64,000 nt of DNA from Nocardia abscessus (GCF_015477775.1 NZ_JADLQO010000006.1:186001-250000), one strand, 5' to 3'. Numbered from the stretch's first letter, positions 36,408 through 44,026 are shown. Translations and numbers: made by a program. The notes: generated by a model not told the origin, from the letters alone.

Positions 36408-37241
36408 ATGCCGCTGGCCACGGTGAACGGGATTTCCCTCAATTACCAGGTGAAGGGTGACCGCGCCAGGGGCACCGACACCAAGGGCTCCGCGCCGCTC
36501 GTCGTCATGATCATGGGCACCGGCAGTCCCGGACGGGTGTGGGAGCTGCACCAGGTCCCCGCCCTGGTCGCGGCCGGTTACCGGGTGTGCACGTTCGACA
36601 ACCGTGGGATCGCGCCGTCCTTCGAGGCGGCCTCCGGCATGACCGTCGACGAGCTGGTCGCGGACACCGCCGCCCTGATCGAGTTCCTGGACGAGGGCCC
36701 GGCGCTGGTGGTGGGCACCTCGATGGGAGCGCGCGTGGCGCAGGAGCTGGCGCTGGCCCGCCCCGAGCTGGTGCGCAAGGCGGTGTTCATGGCCGGGCAC
36801 GGGCGACTCGACCAGTTCCAGAAGACGCTGTCGCTCGGCGAACACGAGCTCGACGCCGCCGGGGTGAAACTGCCGCCGAAATACGAGGCGGCGATCACCG
36901 CGGTCATGAACCTCTCGCCCGCGACCATGGCCGAGCCCAACGCCGCGCGCGACTGGCTCGACCTGTTCGAGTTCACCGGCGGGCCGGTCTCGCCCGGCAT
37001 CAGGGCGCAGCGGCGGATGGACCACGATTTCGATCGGGTGCAGGCCTACCGGGCGATCCGCGTGCCCTGTCTTTCGATCGGTTTCGCCGACGACCGGATG
37101 ATTCCGCCGTATCTGTCCAGGGAGATCGCGGACGTGATCCCGGGCGCGCGGTACCAGGAGATACCGGACGCGGGGCATTTCGGATATTTGGAACGGCCGG
37201 AGGCGGTCAACAAGATTCTGCTCGACTTCTTTGCGGGCTGA
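36408..37241 (+). CDS. Alpha/beta-hydrolase
   Basis: A 277-residue alpha/beta-hydrolase: nucleophile elbow GTSMGARVAQE with the serine at about residue 107, an oxyanion region VVMIMGTGSPGRVWE, and the catalytic histidine in IPDAGHFGYLE near the C-terminus. Relatives hydrolyse esters or release products from acyl carriers; several sit in non-ribosomal peptide or polyketide clusters. GAAAGGG precedes the ATG. The next gene downstream is an MbtH-like protein, 168 bases later, but a structured leader separates them. Substrate unknown. Confidence 0.78.
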   Translation: MPLATVNGISLNYQVKGDRARGTDTKGSAPLVVMIMGTGSPGRVWELHQVPALVAAGYRVCTFDNRGIAPSFEAASGMTVDELVADTAALIEFLDEGPALVVGTSMGARVAQELALARPELVRKAVFMAGHGRLDQFQKTLSLGEHELDAAGVKLPPKYEAAITAVMNLSPATMAEPNAARDWLDLFEFTGGPVSPGIRAQRRMDHDFDRVQAYRAIRVPCLSIGFADDRMIPPYLSREIADVIPGARYQEIPDAGHFGYLERPEAVNKILLDFFAG

Positions 37242-37316
37242 TTGCGCGTCGGCGAGGCGACAGCGTAGGTAACCGCCCAGGCGTAACGTCTTGCTTGCTA
37301 GTGTCGAAACAACGCT

Positions 37317-37379
37317 CGGGGTCTCTCGGCGCCAGGGGTTGGCAGCAACCCGGCACCGTGTGAACCAGGAGCGATCCCG
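37317..37379 (+). ncRNA. Structured leader upstream of mbtH
   Basis: The transcript can form a closing helix (37317-37323 with 37373-37379, one G-U pair) around a hairpin whose inner stem is GGGTT-ggcagc-AACCC and whose outer stem CGGCGCC / GGCACCG has one mismatch (about 37328-37359). An unpaired tail with AACCAGGAG follows. The layout is that of a cis-regulatory RNA about 30 bases before the mbtH start. It does not match riboswitch classes I could recall (SAM-I, SAM-IV, TPP, cobalamin, glycine, c-di-GMP), so identity is open. Confidence 0.45.
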
Positions 37380-37409
37380 TACATAGCGCCAGTATCCAGT
37401 GAGGTGAAA

Positions 37410-37652
37410 TTGAGCACCAACCCCTTCGATGATGAAGACGGCCGCTTCTTCGTCCTGGTCAACGACGAGGAACAGCATTCCCTGTGGCCCGCCTTCGCAG
37501 AGGTTCCGGCCGGATGGCGAGTCGTGTTCGGCGAGGACAGCCGCGCCGCCTGTGTCGAGTACGTGGAGAAGAACTGGACCGACATGCGTCCGAAGAGCCT
37601 GCGCGACGCCATGGCCGCGGACGATGCGGCCCGTCAGGGCGCCCAGTCCTGA
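37410..37652 (+). CDS. mbtH: MbtH-like protein
   Basis: About 80 residues with the full MbtH-family signature: NPFDDEDGRFFVLVNDEEQHSLWP, PAGWR and a Trp-containing WTDMRPKSLR end. MbtH-like proteins bind and activate adenylation domains of non-ribosomal peptide synthetases, for example for siderophores. No synthetase is in this window, so it acts on a distant one. The TTG at 37410 gives the usual start MSTNPF and has GAGG 6-9 bases upstream; a GTG at 37404 is the alternative. It ends with a clear terminator. Confidence 0.9.
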   Translation: MSTNPFDDEDGRFFVLVNDEEQHSLWPAFAEVPAGWRVVFGEDSRAACVEYVEKNWTDMRPKSLRDAMAADDAARQGAQS

Positions 37653-37665
37653 TCGGTCCGCCGAG

Positions 37666-37686
37666 TGCCGCGCCCACGGCGCGGCA
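37666..37686. terminator. Terminator after mbtH
   Basis: A 9-bp perfect stem (37666-37674 with 37678-37686) with a 3-base loop, 14 bases past the mbtH stop. Confidence 0.75.
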
Positions 37687-37715
37687 GGTTCGCGGCTCTG
37701 TCTCGGCTCATGCTC

Positions 37716-37760
37716 GAGCGACCGCCGCCTGTGACGTCGTCGTGGGCGGGCCGGTCGCTC
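37716..37760. repeat. Inverted repeat between mbtH and tRNA-Thr
   Basis: GAGCGACCG (37716-37724) and CGGTCGCTC (37752-37760) are perfect complements around 27 bases. It may be a second terminator; no other feature explains it. Confidence 0.45.
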
Positions 37761-37852
37761 GGGCCTGAGCGGGCCGCGGGCAACGCTCGATCTCGCTTCA
37801 CTCGAAAGCGGTTGTGGGCCGGGTCGCGTTCATTGCCGAACGCGGATTCCGT

Positions 37853-37883
37853 TTGTCACACAGACGGCGAGCCCGGTTATGAT
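37853..37883 (+). promoter_or_regulatory. Promoter of tRNA-Thr
   Basis: TTGTCA (37853-37858) and TATGAT (37878-37883) with 19-base spacing, ending 15 bases before the mature tRNA. This is a good vegetative promoter apart from the slightly long spacer. Confidence 0.6.
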
Positions 37884-37898
37884 GACAACCGCTTTCCC

Positions 37899-37970
37899 GC
37901 CTCCTTAGCTCAGTGGTAGAGCACTCGCCTTGTAAGCGAGCGGTCGTCAGTTCAATCCTGACAGGGGGCT
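37899..37970 (+). tRNA. thrT: tRNA-Thr (anticodon TGT)
   Basis: A complete cloverleaf of 72 bases: acceptor arm GCCTCCT / AGGGGGC, D-arm GCTC..GAGC, anticodon stem CTCGC / GCGAG around loop CTTGTAA with anticodon TGT, and T-arm GTCAG TTCAATC CTGAC. It reads ACA. CCA is not encoded. Two decayed copies follow immediately. Confidence 0.95.
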
Positions 37971-38108
37971 CTGTCAGCCGCTGCACGTCTGAAGCTCAGT
38001 GGTAGAGGCCGTACTCGATGTTGTAAGCGAGCGGTCGTCAGTTCAATCCTGACAGGGGGCTCTGTCAGCCGCTGCGCGTCTGAAGCTCAGTGGTAGAGGC
38101 CGTGCTCG
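37930..38108 (+). repeat. 91-bp tandem repeat derived from tRNA-Thr
   Basis: An 88-base sequence from the anticodon loop through the next D-arm occurs at 37930-38017 and 38021-38108 with only a few differences. It is the unit by which the tRNA region was duplicated. Confidence 0.85.
37985..38061 (+). pseudogene. Decayed tRNA-Thr copy 1
   Basis: Keeps the D-loop (GCTCAGTGGTAGAG), the 3' half of the anticodon arm and the whole T-arm and 3' acceptor strand of tRNA-Thr. The 5' acceptor strand (ACGTCTGAA) no longer pairs with AGGGGGC, and the anticodon stem has a CC to ATG change. It cannot make a normal tRNA. Confidence 0.85.
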
Positions 38109-38117
38109 GTGGGGGCT
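38076..38117 (+). pseudogene. Decayed tRNA-Thr copy 2 (internally deleted)
   Basis: Carries the same altered 5' end and D-arm as copy 1, then jumps from the anticodon stem straight to the terminal GGGGGCT. The anticodon and T-arms are lost. Confidence 0.75.
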
Positions 38118-38118
38118 C

Positions 38119-38793
38119 CGTCAGCCGCCGCGTGTCCACCGCTGGTAGCGGGCAGTGTCAAGTGAGCTGGATGAGGCCGGGCTGGTTCGTCGTGCGAGCG
38201 AGGGGATCCGTTGCGAGCGTGGTGAGGCGCGCTGGGCCCGAGGTCGGTTGGGCGGTTCGGTCGTGCCGACGGCTGGGGTGGAGAGTCGCCCGTTCGGCAG
38301 TCGGCGAGGACGGAGGTGGTTCGAATGAACCGCTGCTGCTGTCGGTTGGACACCCCAGGGATGCTGCTCGGGGCGGTGGGCAGCTGTTGCCGTGTTCGGC
38401 GAACGGCGTGCCGTCGAATGGTTTCCCTCGAATTCCGCAGCGGCTCGGCGCAATTCGTCACGGTGATCCCGACCGGAATGGTGCAGCGAAGCGGCCGACC
38501 AGTATGGCGGGCGGTAGCGAACTTTCAGCAGATCTGATTACCGACTGACGAGCATGTTTTCGGTTACGAGTCCGTTTGTAGTCTGGTGTGCGCAAACATG
38601 TCTCGCGATGAGCCTGCTCAGATCACGCGCAAACACCGGATGAGCCACAAACGAGACATACTGGCATACTTCGCGCACACGCGGGAAAATCAGCAGTGTC
38701 GGGTTCTCCATCTGCCGAAAGTTGCTGAGATGTACGAATACAACGCGTTGCCACCGACCGATACGCGGGCTCGTACGAACCAGGGGGTGCGCG
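38119..38793. other. 675 bases with no convincing gene
   Basis: ORFs on both strands here are short, lack ribosome sites and resemble no family I know. The right half (38520-38790) is lower in GC than the rest of the window. Between 38590 and 38646 the pair GCGCAAACA...ATGAGCC occurs twice, and an 8-base inverted repeat ATGTCTCG / CGAGACAT spans 38598-38659. The stretch may be leftover mobile DNA or the promoter region of the lysin-like gene. Confidence 0.5.
38590..38646 (+). repeat. Short composite direct repeat
   Basis: GCGCAAACA at 38590 and 38627, each followed after 9 and 4 bases by ATGAGCC (38608 and 38640). It might be iteron-like or protein-binding; the role is unknown. Confidence 0.5.
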
Positions 38794-40503
38794 ATGACTG
38801 AGCTGATCGACTTCTCCGCCGCACTCATCGAGCCGCAAGCGATCAAGGACGCCGGATACGCCGGCGTCATAGGCTACTTCAGCGATTCCCGCCCGGGCAC
38901 GAATTTCGGCGCTAAGCCGCTGCGGCGGGAATACTGCGACCGATTGCGCGCCATCGGACTGGAAATAGTGACCAATTACCAGTACGGCAAGGGTGAGACA
39001 TCGGACTGGAAAGGCGGTTACGAGGCGGGTGTGCATCATGCGCGGATCGCGCTCGATTACCACTTCGCGGCCGGTGGACCCGGCTTCCGTCCGCTGTATG
39101 CCCCCGTTGACGCGAATCCGTCGCTGAACGAGTGGAATTCGCTGATCGCACCGTTTCTGCGGGGCTGGGCATCGGTCGTCGGGCTGGAATGGACCGGCAT
39201 GTACGGCAATGCCCGATGCATCGAGTGGGCGCTCGAGGACGGCGTCGCCACCTGGTTCTGGCAGCACAACTGGTCCGGCGATTCCTCGATCAACGGCGAC
39301 CATCCGGCCGCGCACCTCCATCAGATCCGCATCGACCGCGATTGGGTCGCAGGCGTCGTGGTGGATGTCAACAAAGTCCTCGCCGACGACTACGGCCAGT
39401 GGTCGAAGGCCAGCTCGAATCCAGGGGGAGCGATGCCGAAGCCGGACTACGTCGAATTGGACCGAATGGGCAACTCCGCGTCCAGCCGTCACGGGGCGCG
39501 CGTCGAGAACTTCCTGCTGCACACCCAGGAAGGCAACGGAACGGCCGAGAGCCTGGCCAACTATCTGAACAATCCGGCGAATGGGGTGAGCTACCACTAC
39601 ACGGTTCGCGATCGTGTGGTGGTCGACGTGGTCGACACCGATCTGGCCAGCTGGTCGGTGCTGGACGCGAACCCGTTCACGATCAACCTCTGCTTCGCGG
39701 GCAGCCGCGTGGCGTGGAGCCGGAACGACTGGTTGCGCATTCGCGACGACATTCGGATCGCGGCCTGGCTCGCGGTGCAGGACGCGCGCAAATACGGTTT
39801 CGACACGCATGTCATCGCGCCGCCCTACCAGCGGCGCCAGGGAATCTCCGACCACAAGTACGTCACCGAGTGTCTCGGCATCGGCACGCACACCGACGTC
39901 GGGCCGAATTTCCCCTGGGACGTGTTCGCCGACGACGTGCGCGGCTTCGCCACCGGCGAGCCGGGCGGGTCGGAGCCGAACGCGATCAATGATTGCGCGG
40001 CCGCGAATCCGTGGCTCGGTCGCCGGATCACAGAGGGCGAGATCGCGACGCCTGACGGCGCGGGCCGCTTCGCCCAATTCGAGCACGGGTACATCTATTG
40101 GCATCCGGACACCGGTGCGCACGCCATCCCGGAGACGCTGTGGGGAAAGTTCGAGGAATTGGGCTGGGAGGCCGGTCCGCTCGGCTACCCGATCACCGAT
40201 CGCGCCGTCCTGTCCGAGAACGGCCAGGCGGCGGGTGAGGTGCAAGGCTTCCAGGGCGGCGCGCTCTACCGGCGGCAATCCAGCGCCGACGTGTACTGGG
40301 TGCACGGCGCGATCCGCGACCGCTGGAACCGCTCGGGTTACCAGACCGGGCCGCTGGGCTGGCCGATGAGTGACGAGATCCCCTGGGACACGGGCGCCTA
40401 TCAGGATTTCGAGCACGGCCGGATCTACTGGACCCCGAGCCAGACTTTGGCCACGGTCGCGGTCGGCGGAGTCGATACACCCCTGCGCGACGTGGCGAGC
40501 TGA
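38794..40503 (+). CDS. Lysin-like wall hydrolase: DUF1906 + amidase + LGFP repeats
   Basis: A 569-residue modular protein. Residues 1-~210 are a DUF1906/Rv2525c-like glycoside-hydrolase-type TIM barrel (start MTELIDFSAALI, then GYFSDSRPGTNFGAKPLRREY). About 230-390 form an N-acetylmuramoyl-L-alanine amidase domain (FLLHTQEGNGTAESL, SYHYTV, THTDVGPNFPWD with zinc-type histidines). About 405-550 hold LGFP-type repeats (GPLGYP, GPLGWP, HGRIYW) that bind the arabinogalactan-rich wall. No signal peptide is visible, as in phage endolysins that rely on a holin. No holin or other phage gene lies nearby. Start ATG with GGGGG upstream. Either a phage remnant beside the tRNA or a domesticated wall enzyme. 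Confidence 0.8.
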   Translation: MTELIDFSAALIEPQAIKDAGYAGVIGYFSDSRPGTNFGAKPLRREYCDRLRAIGLEIVTNYQYGKGETSDWKGGYEAGVHHARIALDYHFAAGGPGFRPLYAPVDANPSLNEWNSLIAPFLRGWASVVGLEWTGMYGNARCIEWALEDGVATWFWQHNWSGDSSINGDHPAAHLHQIRIDRDWVAGVVVDVNKVLADDYGQWSKASSNPGGAMPKPDYVELDRMGNSASSRHGARVENFLLHTQEGNGTAESLANYLNNPANGVSYHYTVRDRVVVDVVDTDLASWSVLDANPFTINLCFAGSRVAWSRNDWLRIRDDIRIAAWLAVQDARKYGFDTHVIAPPYQRRQGISDHKYVTECLGIGTHTDVGPNFPWDVFADDVRGFATGEPGGSEPNAINDCAAANPWLGRRITEGEIATPDGAGRFAQFEHGYIYWHPDTGAHAIPETLWGKFEELGWEAGPLGYPITDRAVLSENGQAAGEVQGFQGGALYRRQSSADVYWVHGAIRDRWNRSGYQTGPLGWPMSDEIPWDTGAYQDFEHGRIYWTPSQTLATVAVGGVDTPLRDVAS

Positions 40504-40520
40504 CCGCGACAGAAAGAGAA

Positions 40521-40554
40521 GTAAGGGTCGACCGCGACGAGCGGCGACCCTTAC
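40521..40554. terminator. Terminator between converging genes
   Basis: GTAAGGGTCG (40521-40530) pairs perfectly with CGACCCTTAC (40545-40554); an inner CCGC/GCGG extends the stem. Confidence 0.85.
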
Positions 40555-40595
40555 CGGAACGTGACCGGTACGGCCCGAAGACTCGGAGAGGTGGG

Positions 40596-41021
40596 CTAGT
40601 CGGGAACGTTGGCGCCGTGGCCGAGTTCGCGCAGCGCCTGCTTGATCTTGGCCTGGGCCTCGTCCAGGGACTCGGGGCTCGGATTCGGGTCGGCGCCGGA
40701 GATGTCGAAGTCGCCGAGCGAGAAGGCCGGGAACACGTGCACGTGCAGGTGCGGCACTTCCAGTCCCGCGATCAGCAGACCGGCCCGCGGGGCGTCCCAT
40801 GCCGCGCGCACGGCCTGGCCGATCTTCTGGGCGACGGCGGTCAGTCTGGCGAAGGTGTCGCCGTCGACGTCCTGCCAGTGGTCGATCTCCTTGCGAGGCA
40901 CCACGAGCGTGTGACCAGGGGTGACCGGGGCGATGGTGAGGAAACCGACGAACTCGTCGTCCTCCCAGACGAAACGGCCCGGAAGCTGACCGGCGATGAT
41001 CGCGCTGAAGACAGAAGCCAT
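40596..41021 (-). CDS. HIT-family protein (nucleotide hydrolase/transferase)
   Basis: A 141-residue histidine-triad protein with active site HLHVHVFP and the upstream PRKEIDHWQDVD. HIT proteins cleave adenylated or nucleoside phosphoramidate compounds. The ATG at 41019-41021 stands 7 bases from TACGCT, so the mRNA is likely leaderless. A HIT gene is also next to phoPR in Mtb (Rv0759c), which suggests shared ancestry of this stretch. Confidence 0.88.
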   Translation of the reverse strand: MASVFSAIIAGQLPGRFVWEDDEFVGFLTIAPVTPGHTLVVPRKEIDHWQDVDGDTFARLTAVAQKIGQAVRAAWDAPRAGLLIAGLEVPHLHVHVFPAFSLGDFDISGADPNPSPESLDEAQAKIKQALRELGHGANVPD

Positions 41022-41028
41022 GTTCCGC

Positions 41029-41034
41029 AGCGTA
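41029..41034 (-). promoter_or_regulatory. -10 box of the HIT gene
   Basis: TACGCT on the minus strand, then 7 bases, then ATG at 41021. Confidence 0.55.
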
Positions 41035-41071
41035 GACCGGCCGGTGCGCCGAGGCGCCGGACCGGCCCGCG

Positions 41072-41449
41072 CTACACCGCGACGAAGTGCGACAGAATGC
41101 CCTGCACCTCGTAGATGTCCACCTGCCGGTTGAACCGCTTCAACAGGGGCTCGGCGGTGCCCGCGATCCAGATGGCCAGCTCGGCGTCCAGATCGAAGGT
41201 GCCCGCGGTCTCCACCGAGAAATGGGTGATCGCGCGATAGGGAACGCTGTGGTAGCTCACCTTGCGGCCGGTGACGCCCTGCTTGTCGATCAGGATCAGG
41301 CGGCGGTTCGTGAACAGCATCGCGTCGCGGACCAGCAGGTACGCCGCGTAGACCTGTTCGCCGTTGCCGAGGAGTTTGGCGTACTCCTGTTGCGCCTGCC
41401 CCGGATCGATCCGGCCGGCGTTGCCCATCAGTCCGTCGATCAGACCCAT
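41072..41449 (-). CDS. PH-domain (bPH, YvbH-like) protein
   Basis: A 125-residue cytosolic protein with the bacterial pleckstrin-homology pattern: YLLVRDAMLFTNRRLILIDKQGVTGRKVSYHSVPYRAITHFSVETAG. Such domains are found in stress-related proteins of unknown mechanism, and no enzymatic residue is expected. AGGAAG lies about 11 bases before the ATG. It diverges from purD. Confidence 0.8.
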   Translation of the reverse strand: MGLIDGLMGNAGRIDPGQAQQEYAKLLGNGEQVYAAYLLVRDAMLFTNRRLILIDKQGVTGRKVSYHSVPYRAITHFSVETAGTFDLDAELAIWIAGTAEPLLKRFNRQVDIYEVQGILSHFVAV

Positions 41450-41550
41450 TTGTCAGCACTTCCTTCGGTGCTCCAGTGGCCGGAGCGGTCACGCCCCCGC
41501 GCATGCCGGAAAGGACACAGTGGTCGGGTGCGGGCCCGATGCGCCCACAC

Positions 41551-41610
41551 CCGTTGTCCCCATTCATCATCCCCTTTCCGCGCACCGGCAGCGGCGAAGA
41601 CGGACAACGG
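41551..41610. repeat. Inverted repeat upstream of purD
   Basis: CCGTTGTCC (41551-41559) and GGACAACGG (41602-41610) are perfect complements 42 bases apart. The right arm ends 7 bases before the purD -10 box. It could be a looping operator. Confidence 0.4.
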
Positions 41611-41616
41611 CTCGTT

Positions 41617-41622
41617 TAGGCT
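41617..41622 (+). promoter_or_regulatory. -10 box of leaderless purD promoter
   Basis: TAGGCT, then 7 bases, then GTG at 41630. Confidence 0.6.
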
Positions 41623-41629
41623 GTCTGCC

Positions 41630-42901
41630 GTGCGTGTACTCGTCATCGGTTCCGGAGCCCGTGAACATGCCCTCGTCCTGGCGCTGCGCCGGGACCCCGC
41701 GGTGACCGCGCTCTTCGCCGCCCCCGGCAACGCCGGGATCGCCCAGCACGCGCAGGTGCGGCCGGTCGACCCGTGCGACGCCGAGGACGTCGTCGCGCTG
41801 GTCACCGAGGTGGACGCCGACCTGGTGGTGATCGGCCCCGAAGTCCCGCTGGTGCTCGGCGTCGCCGACGCGGTGCGCGTGGCGGGCATCGCCTGTTTCG
41901 GCCCGTCGGCCGCGGCCGCCCGGATCGAGGGCTCCAAGGCCTTCGCCAAGGACGTGATGTCCGCCGCGGGTGTGCGCACCGCGCACAGCGAGGTCGTGGA
42001 CAACCCCGCCGAGCTGGACGACGCGCTCGAGCGGTTCGGTCCCACCTGGGTGGTGAAGGACGACGGACTCGCCGCGGGCAAGGGTGTGGTGGTGACCGCC
42101 GACCGCTCCGCCGCGCGCGAGCACGGCGCCGAGCTGCTCGAGCAGGGCCACCCGGTGCTGCTGGAATCGTTCCTGGACGGACCCGAAGTGTCGCTGTTCT
42201 GCCTGGTGGACGGCGAGACGGTGGTTCCGCTGCTGCCCGCGCAGGACCACAAGCGCGTCGGTGACGGCGACACCGGACCCAACACCGGCGGCATGGGCGC
42301 CTACACCCCGCTGCCCTGGCTGCCCGAATCGACCGTCACCGCGATCGTCGAGGACGTGGTGAAACCCGTTGCCGCCGAACTGGTGCGGCGCGGCAGCGGA
42401 TTCTCCGGCCTGCTCTACGCCGGGCTGGCGATCGGCGCGGCCGGTCCCGCAGTGGTCGAATTCAATTGCCGTTTCGGCGATCCCGAGACCCAAGCGGTGC
42501 TCGCGCTGCTGGACAGCCCGATCGGCGAGCTGCTGCACGCCACCGCCACCGGCACGCTGGCCCAGGTCGCCCCGCCGCGCTGGCGCGACGGCTCGGCGAT
42601 CACCGTGGTGCTCGCCGCGGAGAACTACCCCGGCCGCCCGCGGCTCGGCGACGCCATCTCCGGTGCGGGCGAGGGAGCGTTCGACGAGAACGCGACGGTC
42701 CTGCACGCAGGCACCGCGCAGCGCGAAGACGGCGCCCTGGTCTCCACGGGCGGACGGGTGCTGAACGTGGTCGGCGTCGGCGCCGACCTCGTCGAGGCGC
42801 GCACGCGCGCCTACGATCGCATCGCCGCGATCAAACTGCCGGGCAGCCACTACCGCACCGACATCGGCTTGGCCGCCGTCGAGGACCGCATCAAGGTCTG
42901 A
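41630..42901 (+). CDS. purD: PurD phosphoribosylamine-glycine ligase
   Basis: A 423-residue GAR synthetase (Mtb PurD 422). ATP-grasp enzyme of purine step 2: phosphoribosylamine + glycine + ATP to GAR. Motifs are VLVIGSGAREHAL at the N-terminus, the ATP-grasp loop VVKDDGLAAGKGV and the signature GDPETQAV. The GTG at 41630 gives the family start VRVLVIG and has a -10 box at 7 bases; longer frames have no support. Confidence 0.95.
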   Translation: MRVLVIGSGAREHALVLALRRDPAVTALFAAPGNAGIAQHAQVRPVDPCDAEDVVALVTEVDADLVVIGPEVPLVLGVADAVRVAGIACFGPSAAAARIEGSKAFAKDVMSAAGVRTAHSEVVDNPAELDDALERFGPTWVVKDDGLAAGKGVVVTADRSAAREHGAELLEQGHPVLLESFLDGPEVSLFCLVDGETVVPLLPAQDHKRVGDGDTGPNTGGMGAYTPLPWLPESTVTAIVEDVVKPVAAELVRRGSGFSGLLYAGLAIGAAGPAVVEFNCRFGDPETQAVLALLDSPIGELLHATATGTLAQVAPPRWRDGSAITVVLAAENYPGRPRLGDAISGAGEGAFDENATVLHAGTAQREDGALVSTGGRVLNVVGVGADLVEARTRAYDRIAAIKLPGSHYRTDIGLAAVEDRIKV

Positions 42902-43002
42902 GCGCCGGGGCGGGCCGCCCGGCGGCTCAGCACGCCCGTCGATGCGATCCTCATGCCGCACGGGGTTCCCGAAGCTCCGGGAGCCGCCGCGTGCGTTCCG
43001 GC

Positions 43003-43986
43003 TCAGCCGAAAGTGAGTCCGCGCAGCGCCAGCCACTGCTGCGGGTCTACGTGCTGTCCGCCGACGATCACCTCGAAGTGCAGGTGCGGGCCGGTCGAGT
43101 CGCCGCGGTTGCCCATGCGGGCGATCTGCATTCCCGCGGGCACCCGCTCGCCGACCGAGACGAAGAAGTCGTACATGTGCCCGTAGACGGTGACGCTGCC
43201 GTCGTCGTGGCGGATCCGCACCCACAGCCCGAAGCCTTGCGCCGGTCCCGCGTCGATGACCGTGCCGTCGGCGACCGCGTAGATCGGGGTGCCGAGCGGG
43301 CCCGCGATGTCGATGCCGTTGTGGAACGTGCCCCACCGCGACCCGAAGCCGGAGGTGAAGATGCCGCGGGCGGGCAGGGCGAAGCCGGTGGTGCCCGGGA
43401 TGGTCCCCGGCTGCACCGGCACGGTTCCGGTCATCCACGGCTGTCGCTCGCCCGCGACGGCGGCGGCAGCCTCGGCCTTGGCGCGTTCCAGCGTCGCGCG
43501 CGCGGCGGCCGCGACCACCGCCTGTTCGCGCAGCCGTTCACCATTGGCGATCGCGTTCAGCAACCGGGTCACCGAGGGCGGGGTGTTCTGCATCTGGAGC
43601 GGATACGCGACGGCGACGCGCTGGGCGCGATCCGGAGCCGGAGTGCGATCGGTGACCGTCCCGGCGAAGGACGTGTCGCCCGCGGCGAACACCGCGGCCG
43701 CGGTGAGCCCGGCCAAGAGCACCTTGTGCTTGCGCGCCAGTGCCAGCAACTCGTCGCCGGTGGGTTTGCGCCGCCACAGCTCGCGGGCGTCCGGTCTGCG
43801 CCCCCACCAGGCCCGCAGCTCGCGGCGGCGTGCCCGCAGGGCGCGCGGATCGAGTCTGCCGCCGCGCCCGAACAGCTGCTTTTTCGTCCGTCGCGGCGAG
43901 CGCGCGCGCCAATCGCGCGGAATGACGCCGATGCCGCCAACTCCGCGCACTCGGTCGAGCCCGTCTCGTCGAGACTTATCGAGCAT
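43003..43986 (-). CDS. M23 (LytM-type) peptidase
   Basis: A 327-residue protein: very basic N-terminal ~90 residues, one membrane segment (KVLLAGLTAAAVFAAG), a helical linker, and an M23 domain. Zinc motifs FHNGIDIAG and GPHLHFEV are intact, so it should cut peptidoglycan peptide bonds outside the membrane. The ATG at 43984-43986 has a -10 box TATGGT 7 bases away; another ATG 12 bases upstream is less likely. It converges on purD. Confidence 0.85.
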   Translation of the reverse strand: MLDKSRRDGLDRVRGVGGIGVIPRDWRARSPRRTKKQLFGRGGRLDPRALRARRRELRAWWGRRPDARELWRRKPTGDELLALARKHKVLLAGLTAAAVFAAGDTSFAGTVTDRTPAPDRAQRVAVAYPLQMQNTPPSVTRLLNAIANGERLREQAVVAAAARATLERAKAEAAAAVAGERQPWMTGTVPVQPGTIPGTTGFALPARGIFTSGFGSRWGTFHNGIDIAGPLGTPIYAVADGTVIDAGPAQGFGLWVRIRHDDGSVTVYGHMYDFFVSVGERVPAGMQIARMGNRGDSTGPHLHFEVIVGGQHVDPQQWLALRGLTFG

Positions 43987-43993
43987 CAGGCAG

Positions 43994-43999
43994 ACCATA
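43994..43999 (-). promoter_or_regulatory. -10 box of the M23 gene
   Basis: TATGGT on the minus strand, then 7 bases, then ATG at 43986. Confidence 0.5.
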
Positions 44000-44026
44000 A
44001 CCGCGACTGTGCGGTTGCGCGTGCTC

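Noticed and set aside
37317..37379. Known riboswitch (SAM, TPP, cobalamin, glycine) or SRP RNA
   Set aside because: None of the conserved cores of these RNAs could be matched; left as an unnamed structured leader.
37930..38108. Possible CRISPR-like array
   Set aside because: Only two copies, no spacers of regular length; units are tRNA-derived.
38586..38801. 71-codon plus-strand ORF upstream of the lysin-like gene
   Set aside because: It would overlap the lysin start by 8 bases and has no clear ribosome site. Kept out, although it cannot be fully excluded.
38538..38870. 110-codon minus-strand ORF upstream of the lysin-like gene
   Set aside because: Overlaps the real gene start, no ribosome site, no recognisable product.
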